In this document: piece after piece, positions 34,741 through 46,336 of the stretch | How the letters are laid out: every line of letters starts with the position of its first letter | How positions within the stretch are numbered: the first letter of the stretch is position 1 | NCBI GenBank assembly: GCA_035048485.1 | Contig: CM068587.1 | Coordinates: forward strand, 43,523,842 to 43,587,841 | Direction of reading: 5' to 3' | DNA from: Pteria penguin | Lineage: Eukaryota > Mollusca > Bivalvia > Pterioida > Pteriidae | Length of the DNA: 64,000 nucleotides | The notes under the pieces: generated by a model | Told to the model about the DNA's origin: nothing | Seen by the model: the letters and a program-made list of their open reading frames with translations, nothing else | The model's database searches: none | Position numbers and translations under genes: made by a program

Positions 34741-35845
34741 GTCTTTGTTGCAACTACAGCGTCATTACACCTATGTACAAAATGCTAATAAAATTTGCTC
34801 TCTTCATACTATCTTACGGCAAAGAGTTTGCAATTGCTTGTATCCGAAATGAATGTGCAATCGACAACTTCATGGCAACAAGTTTTACTGCATTGTTGTC
34901 ACGAGTCGAAGCTGAACCAAGGAACGACATTCCTTCAAGTGGGACATTAAATAACCATCTTATTCATGATTCTCATAATGTTTTAACATCAATTATATTT
35001 AGAAACATACAACATTTACCTAAATATTTGTATTGCATTTTCATTATGAGAGGAAATGCGGGAAGATCGATCTTTAAATTTGTCATATATGTGAAAAAGA
35101 ACTAAAGTTCCAGAACATGTTGGGGAAAACTTTAATTGAAATATCTCAATAAAAACAAGCAATACAAGATCAAGACAAATGCTTTGTCCGGAGAATTACA
35201 CAATCGAGTACATCCGACGACGGTGTCGGTGGTAAACACATCGTAAAGTACTCACAATTACGCGAAATTTGAAAACATTATTGCAACTCCTTTTTCGAGT
35301 TATTGAAACTAGTTTATGTTTACCTTAAATTAATTGAGCTAAAGGTACATTGTGCTGATCAAGAATTTTTAATACAACATCAGTAATTTTTCGGCACTTT
35401 ATTTTTCAGCGGCGTAGTAAGCTCTATATCGGTAGTGAAAGTTATAACCCCTGAAAAGAAAGTGATCGCAATGAGTGCGGCTTCACCGAAGCCAACTCAA
35501 AAATCTAGAAAACAGAATTTTCACATGACACTTTTAATTACCCTTGAAAAAGATATTTTAAAAAAAAATATTAGCAATACTTCCTTTATTCCATCTCTGT
35601 GTTGCTTAATACAATTAAATAACACAAAAATATATTGAAATGATTAAATCAAAAAGATGCCAAAAAATCTCAAAATCTCACTCCAGAAGTGTACTAAAAG
35701 CATCACCTAAAACCACACTTTTAGATCAATGAAATGCAGGTTTGATGATCAATGCAGTTGGTCTGAAGAAGTAGTTTGTCAAAGAGGATACCATATTGGA
35801 CACATGTTCCCCCACCCTGAATTACATCCTTGACAAACCTGTCTA
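34741..35845. other. Unassigned intron with a 160-codon open frame of doubtful meaning
   Basis: An open frame on the plus strand runs from 34626 to 35105; its first third is type A repeat and the rest is not repeated in the window. I recognise no domain. No convincing splice sites flank it, and it lies antisense to codanin-1. From about 35640 degenerate type A interior returns (GTCTGAAGAAGTAGTTTGTC). Confidence 0.3.
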
Positions 35846-36587
35846 AACAAGCGGCCCAAGTGGGCCTATATCGCTCAACTGAGTATCAGATGATCAGTCA
35901 TGCATGAAGGAAGAATTCATTTATTTTTGCATTACTGTGACTAAGTCAACACAAATGTTGAAAATATGTCAAATTTTATTTCAGGATAGAATAAAAAACA
36001 ACACTTTTTTGCACGTCCATTCAGGTGATTTTGATATTAAGCATTTCCTTTCTCTCTGCAAGAAGTCTTTCAGGGCAACAAATTAGTCATTTTCTTTAGG
36101 TGGGGCCTTTTGTTGACTGATTTCAAGTCTGGGTCATGAACAACAATTGTTTCAAATATTGTCCAGATCTAACTTAAAATTGCCTAATTTCATATGTTGA
36201 GTGTTGAGAAAAATCTAAAAACTTATTTAGATGTGTAAAGAAATGAAAAAAAATTTTTGACCGCAGCTGGATTTGAACCGCTACTCTCCATATTTCAATT
36301 ACCAAGTGGTATATGTACTATTGTGAGAACTGCTTTTTAGACATGGTGGCATTATCTGTTAACCAATTTGGATGAAATTTACCAAATTCATAGAGGACTT
36401 TTACTAATTCATGTATTCCATGTTTCATTAAAATCTTTCATGTGGTATAACAGCAGAAGTGAAAAATGTGATTGAATTGTTCCTATACACCCTCATTTTG
36501 GAAGTCTTAAAAAATTCATAGAAAATCCAAAAATTGAAAAATTCATAGAAAATCCAAAAATTGAGATACTGACAAAATTCTTTCAAA
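35846..36587 (+). mobile_element. Left part of a type A element split by a retroelement
   Basis: 5' end CGGCCCAAGTGGGCC with GCTCAACTGAG, then the normal order up to GACAAAATTCTTTCAAA at 36587. A 35-bp local duplication (AAATTCATAGAAAATCC repeated) lies at 36507-36560. The element resumes at 39107. Confidence 0.8.
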
Positions 36588-39099
36588 AGAAAAAAGAGGA
36601 GTTACCGGCTCAGTTATGTGGCAGAAGTCACCATGGAGCTATACAATACATGAATATAAATAATATAATAGAACATTTAACACATTACAAAAATATTTGA
36701 TTGTAGTGCAATTATGATACCGACTTAGGACGGTCATTTAATTTGACAAAAGCCAAACAAATGGTGTGGTTAACCGGTTTACGGGCCCACCTTCCCACTC
36801 ACCGTAACAGCAGAACAATCAAAAGATGTACATTTAAAAATTTATAAATAATCCTCCATGTAAAGAACAAGGGTCAACAGGTATCGCATATTGAGAGGTC
36901 ATAAAAATATAAACACGTAAGGTATTGTAAAACACATAATGGTATAAAAATATATGAGACATCAACATGATAAACCGTGCTCTGCCAGTCTGAAAGCGAG
37001 CTAAGACCCTAGATCTGTAGGAGTCCTGACTAACAGTCAGAGGGGACGAGGTTCAGGACCATGTCTCCTCTGAAAGAGGTTTGGACAAGGCCCGTCATAT
37101 AGTCCCCACCGTCCTGTTAGTCAGCGTGCAACGTTCAAGTAAAAGTCTGCATAAGGCTGTAGAGGGGCCAAATACAAGACCTATAGTCTTTTTGATGATC
37201 TCAATATCATATTGTCTATTATCACATGATAAAATAACGTTATCGGAGCCTTTTGCTTTCCTTAGTTTATATACGAGATCACCGTAAAAATTAGGATGGG
37301 AAATTCCATTGGATACATACTGTTGAAAAGAAATATTTCCAAATTTAGACAGAAGTTCTGAATAAGATCTGAAGAATTTGCCGAATGTTTTTCTTAGCTT
37401 GTGATATCTGTAACCCTGAGTTAAAAGTTTAGTAGTAATTTGTAAATTTCGTTTATGAAAGTCCAAAACATCGGTGCAGCCTCTGACAAATCGAACTAAT
37501 TGAGATATATAGATACCATATGATGGGAGTCGAGGGACATCGCCATCCAAGTAAGGGAAATTTACAATAGGAAATCCAAAATCCTCATGTTAATCATAAA
37601 TATTAGTATATATTAGGTTGTTGATAATTTTGATGTTTAAATCTAAGAAAGGTGTAGATTTATCTCAAGTATTAGCTTTATTCAATGTGAGCTCTGGTGG
37701 ATATATTTCTGATATAAATTATTCGAATTCAGGGTTGTAGATAACCAAAATGTCATCCAGATATCTGCAAGTATTATTAAATTTGTCAATGAGGTCCAAA
37801 CGTTTAGATTTTTGAATAGAAACCATAAAATCCCTCTCATAACAATAAAGAAATAAATCTGCTATCAGAGGCGCGCAGTTAGTACCCATAGGAATCCCAA
37901 CTATTTGTTGATATATCTTGCCATCAAATTGCACAAAAATATTATTCATGAGAAAATCTAGTGCTTTACATAATTCCTTGCAAGTCCAGTATTTATATGA
38001 AGTATATTGTTTGTTGGAAAAGAATCCACAGTTATTGGAGGTACATATGTACGATTTAGATTCTCTGTGAAAACACCATTGTATAAGAGACAGCAACTTG
38101 CTTTTAATCAAATCATGAGGCAGAGATGTATAAAGTGTAGAAAAATCAAATGTAGAAATTTGAGTCGCTTTGAAATTTAGCGAAAGAAGTTTGTCTATAA
38201 CTTCATGAGAATTTTTAATCGACCAAAAGTAATTGATGTTACTATTATGAAATGCGACATCACAATATTTGATAATATGATCTTTTATAGCAGTTAGAGC
38301 AGACGTAATATGTTTCGATAGTACCGTAGTAGAGCAGTGGCTAGAATTAGATATGAAACGTGATTTATATGGACTTTTATGTAGTTTTGGGAGCCAATAC
38401 ATAGTTGGTAGATCAGATTTATCAGTTTTAATTTTGAAGTCGGACATGGTCATGAGGTGATCGTGCATGGTGCTCTCTTTTGAGGTAGGGCTTTCCACAT
38501 ATGTATGAGTGGAGTTTAATTCGTTTTTAAGTACTTCAATATAATACAGTTTTCAAACAACTATTATGTTATTACCTGCTTTATCAGCGGGAACAAAGAC
38601 ATATTTAACATGTAAGTCAGCTATCTTCTTTTTAATAGAATTTGTCGTCAATGTATTAGGCTGTTGAAATAAATGCGGATTTTCCGTAAAGTTCTTAATA
38701 CGGATATCGACAATTCTTAAAATCTCGAATTTCCAATCATTAAGAGCATGAACCTTTACCTGTTCTTTTTTACACCGACGTTTACAATATGTAGTTAAAG
38801 CATCTTCTATAACATCATGGCATTTATTGAAATCTATCCTGGACGGTAACCTATATTTAGGTCCTTTTCCAAAAAGGGTGCACAATTTCTTGTCCGAAAT
38901 ACAGTTTAGGTCACCAGTAATAACATGACCTGCCGGTTTATAAACATATTTAGAATTTTCACAAGAACACGACGAAGGAATAGAGTCTGAAACATCAGGG
39001 TTAGATGTAACTTTATTATAATTTAAAATAAGATTTCTTATAGGTTTTTTGTACTGGTAACAAATAAGTGGAGGTTCTAAATTCTCAAAATATTGGGGG
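36588..39099 (-). mobile_element. Penelope-like retroelement, nested, with 7-bp target duplication
   Basis: A 2.5-kb insertion inside a type A element. TTTCAAA lies on both sides (36581-36587 and 39100-39106), and the type A sequence is continuous across the join. The minus strand carries one long decayed RT reading frame (see 37095-39101). The 36588-37094 part is its 3' untranslated side and shows no A-tail or hairpin that I recognise. Minus-strand sense means it is co-oriented with the codanin-1 intron it occupies. The order class is provisional: a different RT lineage with similar motifs is possible. Confidence 0.78.
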
Positions 39100-39101
39100 T
39101 T
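37095..39101 (-). pseudogene. Reverse transcriptase of a Penelope-like element, four in-frame stops
   Basis: One reading frame of about 669 codons runs from 39101 to 37095 with no frameshift. It is broken only by TGA at 38553-38555, TAA at 37719-37721, TGA at 37665-37667 and TAA at 37590-37592. In order it shows a Cys-containing N-terminal part (CSCENSKY), KGPKYRLPSR, VPADKAGN, LPKLHKSPYKSRF, RT motif A (FDFSTLYTSLP, about 38121-38155), motif B (GIPMGTNCAPL, 37866-37898) and the catalytic motif C YLDD (37752-37763). The C-terminal part contains DGDVPRLPSYGIYISQL. The PADK and LPK.HK motifs ahead of the RT core favour Penelope-like elements. I see no GIY-YIG endonuclease. It may be 5'-incomplete, as no ATG precedes the frame. 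Confidence 0.8.
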
Positions 39102-39106
39102 TCAAA

Positions 39107-40437
39107 GTAACAATCCTTACCATAATTATGATCACAATAGTCCATAAGAAATCATCATTATCAATTAACTAGGAAATATGACACTTTTTTCTGCATTGAA
39201 TCACCAAGTCCAAAGAAATGTCGAAAAAAATTCTAAAATTTGATTTTGGAAGGGAACCAAAATGACATTAAGTCTTCACTCATCCCTCTAGATCATTTCT
39301 ATGCATTCTATTTGTCTCTGTATACAGCCCGTATGAAAAAGAATATTGTTAAACAAGGGAACTCTTTTGTGACCTACTTTTGACTATGGTGGCGCCACCT
39401 GTAAAGAGGTCTGGACGAAAACAACAGAATTTGAAGAGGATCATAAGTGACTTATTTCTACCAAGATTTATTAAAATCCTTCAAACAGTTTTGTAGAAAA
39501 AGTTGAAAATGTGAAAAATGGCCAACCACCCCCCCCCCTTTTTTTTGGAAGTCTTAAACGTAAAATTCCTAATTTCATATGTTGAGTGTTGAGAAACATC
39601 TAAAAACTTATTTAGATGTGTAAAAAAAAAAAAATTTTTTTTTGATCGCAGCTGGATTTGAACCGCTACTCTCCATATTTCAATTACCAAGTGGTGTATG
39701 TACCATTGTGAGACCTATTTTTTAGACATGGTGGCATTATCTGTTAACCAATTTGGATGAAATTTACCAAATTGATAGAGGACTTTTAGTACTTCATGTA
39801 TTCCATGTTTCATTAAAATCTTTCATGTGTTTTGTAGAAAAAGTTGAAAATGTGAAAAATGCCCCCCCCCCCCCTTTTTTTTGGAAGTCTTAAAAAATTC
39901 ATAAAAAATCCAAAAATTGAGATAATGACAAAATTCTTTCACAATAATATTCCTTACCACAATTATGATCAAAATAGTCATTAAGAAATCATCAATATCA
40001 ATTAACTGAAAAACATGACACTTTTCTTCATTGAAATGACTAAGTCCAGAAACACGTCAAAAATGCGTAAATTTCTATTTGACGGATCTTAACCCCAAAC
40101 ACAATTTTTAATAACCCATCTTTATAGATTGTTGAAATGCAATTAGTTTCCCCAATTATGTACTAGTTCTGGAGAAGAAGATGTTTGAAGAGGGGTACCC
40201 TTCTGGGCACTTTTGGTTCCGCCCTGGATCCACCCCTGAGGGAATCTGGATCCCGAACACAATTTTAGTAGGTGACCTTGAGTACATCATTTACACAAAG
40301 TTTGATCCAAATCTGCTGTGTAGTTCCAGAGAAGAAGTCGAAAATGTGAAAAAGTTAACGACGGACGACGACGACGATGACGGACGGCGCACTATGACTA
40401 TAGCTCACTTGAGTCTTTGGCTCAGGTGAGCTAAAAA
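39107..40437 (+). mobile_element. Right part of the split type A element
   Basis: Resumes at GTAACAATCCTTACC and runs through the standard interior, C-tract/T-tract blocks and a GACGACGACGATGACGG microsatellite to the hairpin CTCACTTGAGTC/GGCTCAGGTGAG and CTAAAAA. Confidence 0.82.
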
Positions 40438-40960
40438 GGCAAGATTTGTAAGGGACCTTAAATACTTTATACCTATTACATTTAATCAAAATCTTATGCT
40501 TAGTTGTGAAGGAAAAGAAAAAGTTCTCCTACACATAAAGTCAACAAGATGTGTTTGTGAAACACCAATGCCCCATTGGCAACAAAGTCTAAATTAGGCA
40601 TAATTTACAACATCCTATATCTTGATCACACCTCATCCCATGAGAATACACATGTGAAATATGACAGCCATACCTCTTAAGATTTGAAAGTTATAACCAA
40701 TCTTAAAGTTTTTCAAATGTAGATCAAAGGTCACAGTCAAGGTCAAAAGGTCAAAAATTATCTTATCAACTGAAAGGCCTTGTCACAAGGAATATGCATA
40801 TGAAATATGAAAGCCCTACTTCTTACATTTTAAAATTTATTACCAATGTTTAAAATTTTCAAATGTAGCTCAAAGGTCACAATAAAGAAGTCCATGAATA
40901 TATCAAGTAATGATACTTACTTGTAGAATGTATAGAATCACCCTTTGGACCCCTGAATTT
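40438..40960 (+). mobile_element. Type E-like remnant
   Basis: Two related blocks contain CACATGTGAAATATGA / GCATATGAAATATGAAAG and ATGTAG(A/C)TCAAAGGTCAC. No ends are recognisable. Confidence 0.5.
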
Positions 40961-41820
40961 TACCATACAACTTGTAATAAGGAATAAGAAAATGTATGGC
41001 CCAGTGGTGGGTATCTGAACAACTTTAGAGATAACTGAAGATTTCTGAAATGAGGGAGCTGGGGATGACCCTGGGGATCCAAGGTTTACTCTACAACAAC
41101 TTTGTCATGATGAATAAAAAATGTAAGTTTAGGGGTGGGTATCTGAACAAGATTTGAAATAAATGAAGATACCTCATTACCTGACACTTTTACTGTAAAA
41201 CTTTTCTTGTCATAAGTAATCAGAAAATATATAGTTTAGGAGTGGAGATCTGAACCATTTTTGAGATAATTGAAGATTCCTAAAATAACTGGATGGAAAC
41301 TGACCCTGGGGATCCCCAACATTTATTATACAACTTGTTTTCTCATAAGGAGTAAGAAAATACATAGTTTAGGGGTGGCGATCTGAACTGTTTTTTTAGA
41401 TAATCGAAGATTTCTGAAATGAGGAGGATAGGGAATGACCCTAGGGTCTAAGGACTTACACAGTACTGCAATTTGTGTTGTCATGGGGAAAAAGAAAATA
41501 TCTGGTTAATGGTGGGGATCTGATCAAGTTTTGAGATAAATGAATTTTCCTAAAATGATGGGGTTGGAGAATGACCCTGTAGATACCCAACTTTTACTTT
41601 TACTGTACAACTGGTCTTGTGATGAGGAATAAGAAAATATATGGTTTAGGAGTGGGATCTGAACAATTTTTTAGATAACTGAAGATTCTTGAAATGTGAA
41701 GGGTGGGGAATGACCATGGGGAACCCCGACTTTTAATACACAACTTGTCTTATTGTGAAAAATAAGAAAATACAAAGCTTAGGGATAGGGATCTAAACAA
41801 GTTTTAAGATAAGAAAAATT
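40961..41820 (+). repeat. Type G tandem array, ~130-bp units, about seven copies
   Basis: Units are marked by GGAATAAGAAAATATATGG and variants at about 40980, 41113, 41218, 41349, 41490, 41625 and 41760. Each also has GGTGGGGATCTGAACAA, GATAA(C/A)TGAAGAT and TGACCCTGGGGATCC. Divergence is high, so the array is old. No reading frame survives across units. Confidence 0.75.
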
Positions 41821-42401
41821 CTGGTATGTGTGCACTCTGACCTTGACCTTGTACATATGACATTCCTTCAAGGTCAATTGTGCAAAATATAATCTCCCTC
41901 CAACATATAAGGAAGAAACTACAGCCCAAACAGGAATTAAGATTTTTTTTTTCTGTGCACTGTGAGCTTGATCTTAAAGGCAAGACCTTGGTTCAGGGTA
42001 AAACACATCCTGGAGACAAAATATAATCACCCTCTCACTTAACAGGAAGAAGTTGTAGTCTGGACAAAAATTCTATGTACGCAGTCATCCCGAAAAACCG
42101 GTGGTCCGAAGACCGAGGCCAGTAAAATCGGCGGCGGACTTGTGAAAAGTTGGCAACAACAAGTCTGGTGGACTTGTCATATTCATCTGTCGCGAACATG
42201 GCAAAACACCATCATGAACGCTTTCTGAGTTTTGACCGAATTCGTGTTTAAAAAATAGAATCGATCAAATTAACATCACGCTATTTCTCTCTCTCTTGCG
42301 TACGGGCTCTCTCTCTCTCACTCTGAGTCAATTCGAATACAATCTTATTCGTGATTACATATACGTTTCATTACTTGTATCTGACGCATTTACAAATAAA
42401 A
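41821..42401. other. Type D-like tail, then GC-richer segment and CT microsatellite
   Basis: 41823-42070 has type D-like words (CTGACCTTGACCTTGTAC, TTCAAGGTCA). At 42080-42200 the sequence becomes GC-richer (CGAAAAACCGGTGGTCC, CGGCGGCGGACTTG) and may be a decayed relative of the CAGT-type MITE at 43593. TC repeats lie at about 42286-42296 and 42307-42324. Confidence 0.4.
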
Positions 42402-42552
42402 CGAGAGGCCCAAGTGGGGCTATATCGCTCACCTGAGTACCTAGATGATCAGTCATGCATGAAGGAAGAATTCATTTATTTTTGCATTACTGTGACTAAG
42501 TCAACACAAATGTTGAAAATATGTCAAATTTAATTTCAGACCACAATAAAAA
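42402..42552 (+). mobile_element. Type A 5'-end fragment abutting a second type A element
   Basis: About 150 bp from GAGAGGCCCAAGTGGGGC to CAGACCACAATAAA, ending where the next type A element starts. The break is at the same internal site as at 7463. Confidence 0.75.
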
Positions 42553-44857
42553 AACAAGTGGCCCAAATGGGCCTATATCGCTCACCTGAGCACAAATTGC
42601 TTATTTACAATAATATGACAGCTAATTTCATTAGAAAATTTTGCTTTTTTTCTACAAGACTTTCTATAAGGTTTGGTGATATTTTGCGCAGTCGTTTTGA
42701 AGAAGTCCAAAGTGTGTCAACCAATCAGAGCCAATGGCGGCCATCTTGGATTATGGATCGGCACGAAAAACACAAACTTGTTAGAGGACCTTGAGAACTT
42801 ACTTCCTAGGAGGTTTGGTGAAATTCTGTGCAGTGGTAATAGAGAAGTCCAAAATATGTCAACCAATCAGAGCCAATGGCGGCCATCTTGGATAACCGAT
42901 CGGCACGAAATACACAATTTGGTAGAGGACCTTGAGTACTTACTTCCTATGAAGTTTGGTGGAATTCTGTGCAGCCGTTCTAGAAAAGAAGTCCAAAATG
43001 TGTCAACCAATCAGAGCCAATAGCGGCCATCTTGGATTACGGATGGGCAAGAAAAACACAAACTTGGTAGAGGACCTTGAGTACTTACTTCCTATGAAGT
43101 TTGGTGAAATTCTGTGCTGCGCTTCTTGAGAAGAAGTCAAAAATGCGCCAACCAATCAGAGCCAATGATGGCCAATTTGGATTACGGATCGGCAAAAAAA
43201 TCACAAACTTGGTAGAGGACCTTGAGTACTTACTTCCTATGAGGTTTGGTGGAATTCTGTACTGCTGTTCTGGAGAAGAAGTCGAAAAGAAACATCTAAA
43301 AACTTATTTAGATGTGTAAAAAAATGAAAAAAAAATTTTTGACCACAGCTGGATTTGAACCGCTACTCTCCATATTTCAATTATCAAGTGGTATATGTAC
43401 CATTGTGAGACCTACTTTTTAGACATGGTGGCGTTATCTGTTAACCAATTTGGATGAAATTTACCAAATTGATAGAGGACCTTTAGTACTTCATGTATTC
43501 CATGTTTCATTAAAATCTTTCATGTGGTTTTGTAGAAAAAGTTGAAAATGAGAAAAATGGCCAAACCCCTCCCCCCCCTCCTCCCCTTTTTTCAGTCTAT
43601 GCGAAAATTTAAATTTTTTACAGGACCACAGGTCTGGTGAAAGTAGAAATTTTAGCAGACCTGGAGTAATTTTACCAGACCGTCACATATAGAGGGGGTA
43701 CCGGGGGTCTGGACTCCCCTGGCATCCGAAAATTTTGGGGGTTGGAACCTCCCCCACCCCCCACCCCCTCGTCTAAGAGAAAAAATTACCTTTTTTGGTT
43801 GGACCCCCTCTGACATTAATTTCTGGATCCGCGCATGTTGTGTGATCTTGATATCAATTATAATATAACATGGTTAACATAATTCATAGCCTTTTCCCGG
43901 CGAGACACATCACTTATAGTGGCACTAGCCCCCTCGACATAATTTAGTTTGAAATACATTCAAACTTTCTTGTGGCAACCTTCGATTCAAAATCGCGCTA
44001 GCTATCACTAACTACTTCAATTGCAAGATAATATTCGGACCGGCATCGGCTTTTACGCTTTCGGACGTAACAACGGAGAAAACACATTTCAGAAAAGACT
44101 ATGATGTAGTTTTAATCAAAACTATAATAGAAAAGCTCTTGTAGGTAATCGTTTATAAAGAAAATTGAATAAAGCTATTTTGATTTAAGGACAAACTTTC
44201 GGTTTTTCGTACCGGACCGCCGGTCCCGTTTCCGGCAAAAAAAATACCGACCCGACACAAAATTTACCGGCGAAAACTGACAGTCCGGTGACTTTCGCGT
44301 AGACTGCTTTTTTTGGAAGTCTTAAAAAATTCATAAAAAATCCAATAATTGAGATAATGACAGAATTCTTTCACAATAATATTCCTTACCACAATTATGA
44401 TCAAAATAGTCATTAAGAAATCATCAATATCAATTAACTGAAAAATATGACACATTGCAGCATTGAAATGACTAAGTCCAGAAACACGTCAAAAATGCGT
44501 AAATTTCTATTTGACGGATCTTAACCCCGAACACAATTTTTAATAACCCATCTTTATAGATTGTTGAAATGCAATTAGTTTCCCCATATATGTACTGTTT
44601 CTGGAGAAGATGTTTGAAGAGGGGTACCGTTTTGGGCATTTTTGGCCCCACCCTGGATCCACCCCTGAGGGAATCTGGATCACGAACACAATTTTAGTAG
44701 GGGACCTTGAGTACATCATTTACACAAAGTTTGATCCAAATCTGCAATGTAGTTCCAGAGAAGAAGTCGAAAATGTGAAAAAGTTAACGACGGATGACGA
44801 CAGACGGCGCACTATGACTATAGCTCACTTGAGCCTTTGGCTCAGGTGAGCTAAAAA
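42553..44857 (+). mobile_element. Chimeric type A element: 145-bp array joined to a standard core
   Basis: 5' end ACAAGTGGCCCAAATGGGCC with GCTCACCTGAG. Then four ~145-bp units (CCAATCAGAGCCAATGGCGG at about 42720, 42864, 43009, 43152), then an abrupt switch at about 43288 into standard type A (GAAACATCTAAAAACTTATT). It contains a nested MITE (43593-44306) and ends in the hairpin CTCACTTGAGCC/GGCTCAGGTGAG. Confidence 0.78.
43593..44306. mobile_element. 714-bp TIR element (CAGT...ACTG), nested
   Basis: Inverted ends CAGTCTATGCGAAAATT and GACTTTCGCGTAGACTG (about 14 of 17 pair). It interrupts a type A element inside its T-tract, with CTTTTTT on both sides (43586-43592, 44307-44313). Internal words ACAGGACCACAGGTCTGG and CGGACCGCCGGTCCCG recur in altered form in the element at 60282-60701, so the two are one family. 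No transposase frame. The superfamily is uncertain; hAT-like is possible. Confidence 0.75.
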
Positions 44858-45645
44858 CCAATATTAAACTTTTTTGCCACAAATAAACAGACAGAAAGAC
44901 TAACCAAAACCTTTGAATTTAGGGGCATGAAAAAAATTTCTTTTTTCCTATTTGAAGTAAAGGACAAACTTGAATCTTACATCTTTCTAAAATACTAAGA
45001 TACCATTAAGTTTTTAATCCTTATATCCCTTCTGAGCAAGATTTTCAACAAGTTCAAGGGAAGGTATTCACTTGGGCATTCTTTGATTTATGGTGGTATC
45101 ACCTGTTCAGAGATATGAATAAAAACAAGCTGTGTTTGGAAAACACTAATGCCCTTGGAGGCACCAAAGTCCAAAAGTCTATTTTTCCCAGCTGTGATCT
45201 TGACCTCTGACCTTATGACCCCCAAATCAATAAGGTTTTTCCTCTTTTAAGAAGTAAGCATAAATGTATATCCAAATCTGGTCTGAATATGATGAAAGGT
45301 GCTTGAGCATCTGGAAACCAATTGTCTATTTTTGTCAGTTGTAACCTTGACCTTTAATCTTTTGATCCTAAAATCAAAATGATTCTTCCTCACTTCATAA
45401 GTAAGTACATATCCAAATTTCATTTGAATATGATGAAAGGTACTTGAGTTATCATCTGGAACCAGTAATTAGTCTATTTTTGTTAACTGTGACTTGATCT
45501 TTGTCCTTTTGACCCAAAAATAAAGTAAGAATATATCAAAATTTACTGTGAATGAGCTGATAGGTACTTAAATTTTCATCTGGAAACCAATATGTGACAG
45601 AAAGACAGACAAAGCAAACTATCATCTTCACAATGTCAAGGTTTG
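44858..45645 (+). mobile_element. Type F-like element with three tandem units
   Basis: Units at about 45190, 45340 and 45490 carry GTGATCTTGACCTCTGACC-like starts, CCCAAATCAATAAGG or equivalent, and TGAATATGATGAAAGGT. ACAGAAAGACAGAC lies near the end (about 45597). Preceded by a degenerate interior-like segment (CTTGGGCATTCTTTG). Confidence 0.5.
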
Positions 45646-46176
45646 AGACTACACTACAACCCTTGAGAAATTAAAAGGTATACATGTTCTATATCTATTT
45701 GAAAGTTGGGCTGACACTAAAATTTCATTGGGTTGTCGACAACAATGATAGTCCATTCAGAAAGAAAGTTGAATTTTCAACAATCTTGATATATTTCTCC
45801 TTGATTCTGACAAACAGTGAGTAACACATCTTGCAAAAATCTGTTATTAACACAAAAATAAGGAGTCTGTACACTAAAATATCTAGTACATTTTCGTTGC
45901 ATGAAAAACTGACTATGCTGTACTGTTATAAAAATGTGTTTTATTTTTTAATAAATCCCGACTTTCTGATTTTTAAATAAAATAAATAAAGGTATAAGCT
46001 GTCTGAACCATGCAATCTTGAAGGGAAGAGCATCCTTTAGAATCATATAAAGTAAAGATTTTCAACAAAATTACAAACTCTATTACAAGAGTAAATTAAA
46101 ATCTCACCATTATTTCTTTACATCCTGCTAAAAGCTACAAAAACAACAATAAAGATATGTATGTATATATACTCAC
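45646..46176. other. Intron, no feature recognised
   Basis: Unassigned AT-rich intron. The splice donor GTGAGT of the next exon is at 46171-46176. Confidence 0.5.
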
Positions 46177-46336
46177 TGATTCTATTTTTGATGAAAAAAT
46201 ATTGATTAAATGTTGATTGAAAACTGGACTTGATGCAGCAATTATAAAATCATGGAAAAATTCCTGGCATCCTGGAAACGATGGAGGTGGACAGGGGCCA
46301 CCTAAACTCAAAGGTCTGCTAAATCTCTCTTGCAAT
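46177..46336 (-). CDS. CDAN1: Codanin-1 exon 1 of the five visible (not the first of the gene)
   Basis: A 160-bp internal exon: one base, then 53 codons. The acceptor is a pyrimidine-containing tract ending TTAATATTGCAG; the donor is GAATCA|GTGAGT. It encodes [20 protein letters not shown], then [20 protein letters not shown] and ends SSKIES. Codanin-1 has the same order, a Pro-rich 'PPPSFP.C..FF.DFI' segment followed by 'FNQHL'. The exon that should precede it, ending with two bases of a split codon, was not found in the remaining 17.6 kb. It lies outside the window or is too short to recognise. Confidence 0.87.

Noticed and set aside
37081..37287. Plus-strand gene opposite the Penelope-like frame
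   Set aside because: It is the complement of the decayed retroelement 3' region and has no support of its own.
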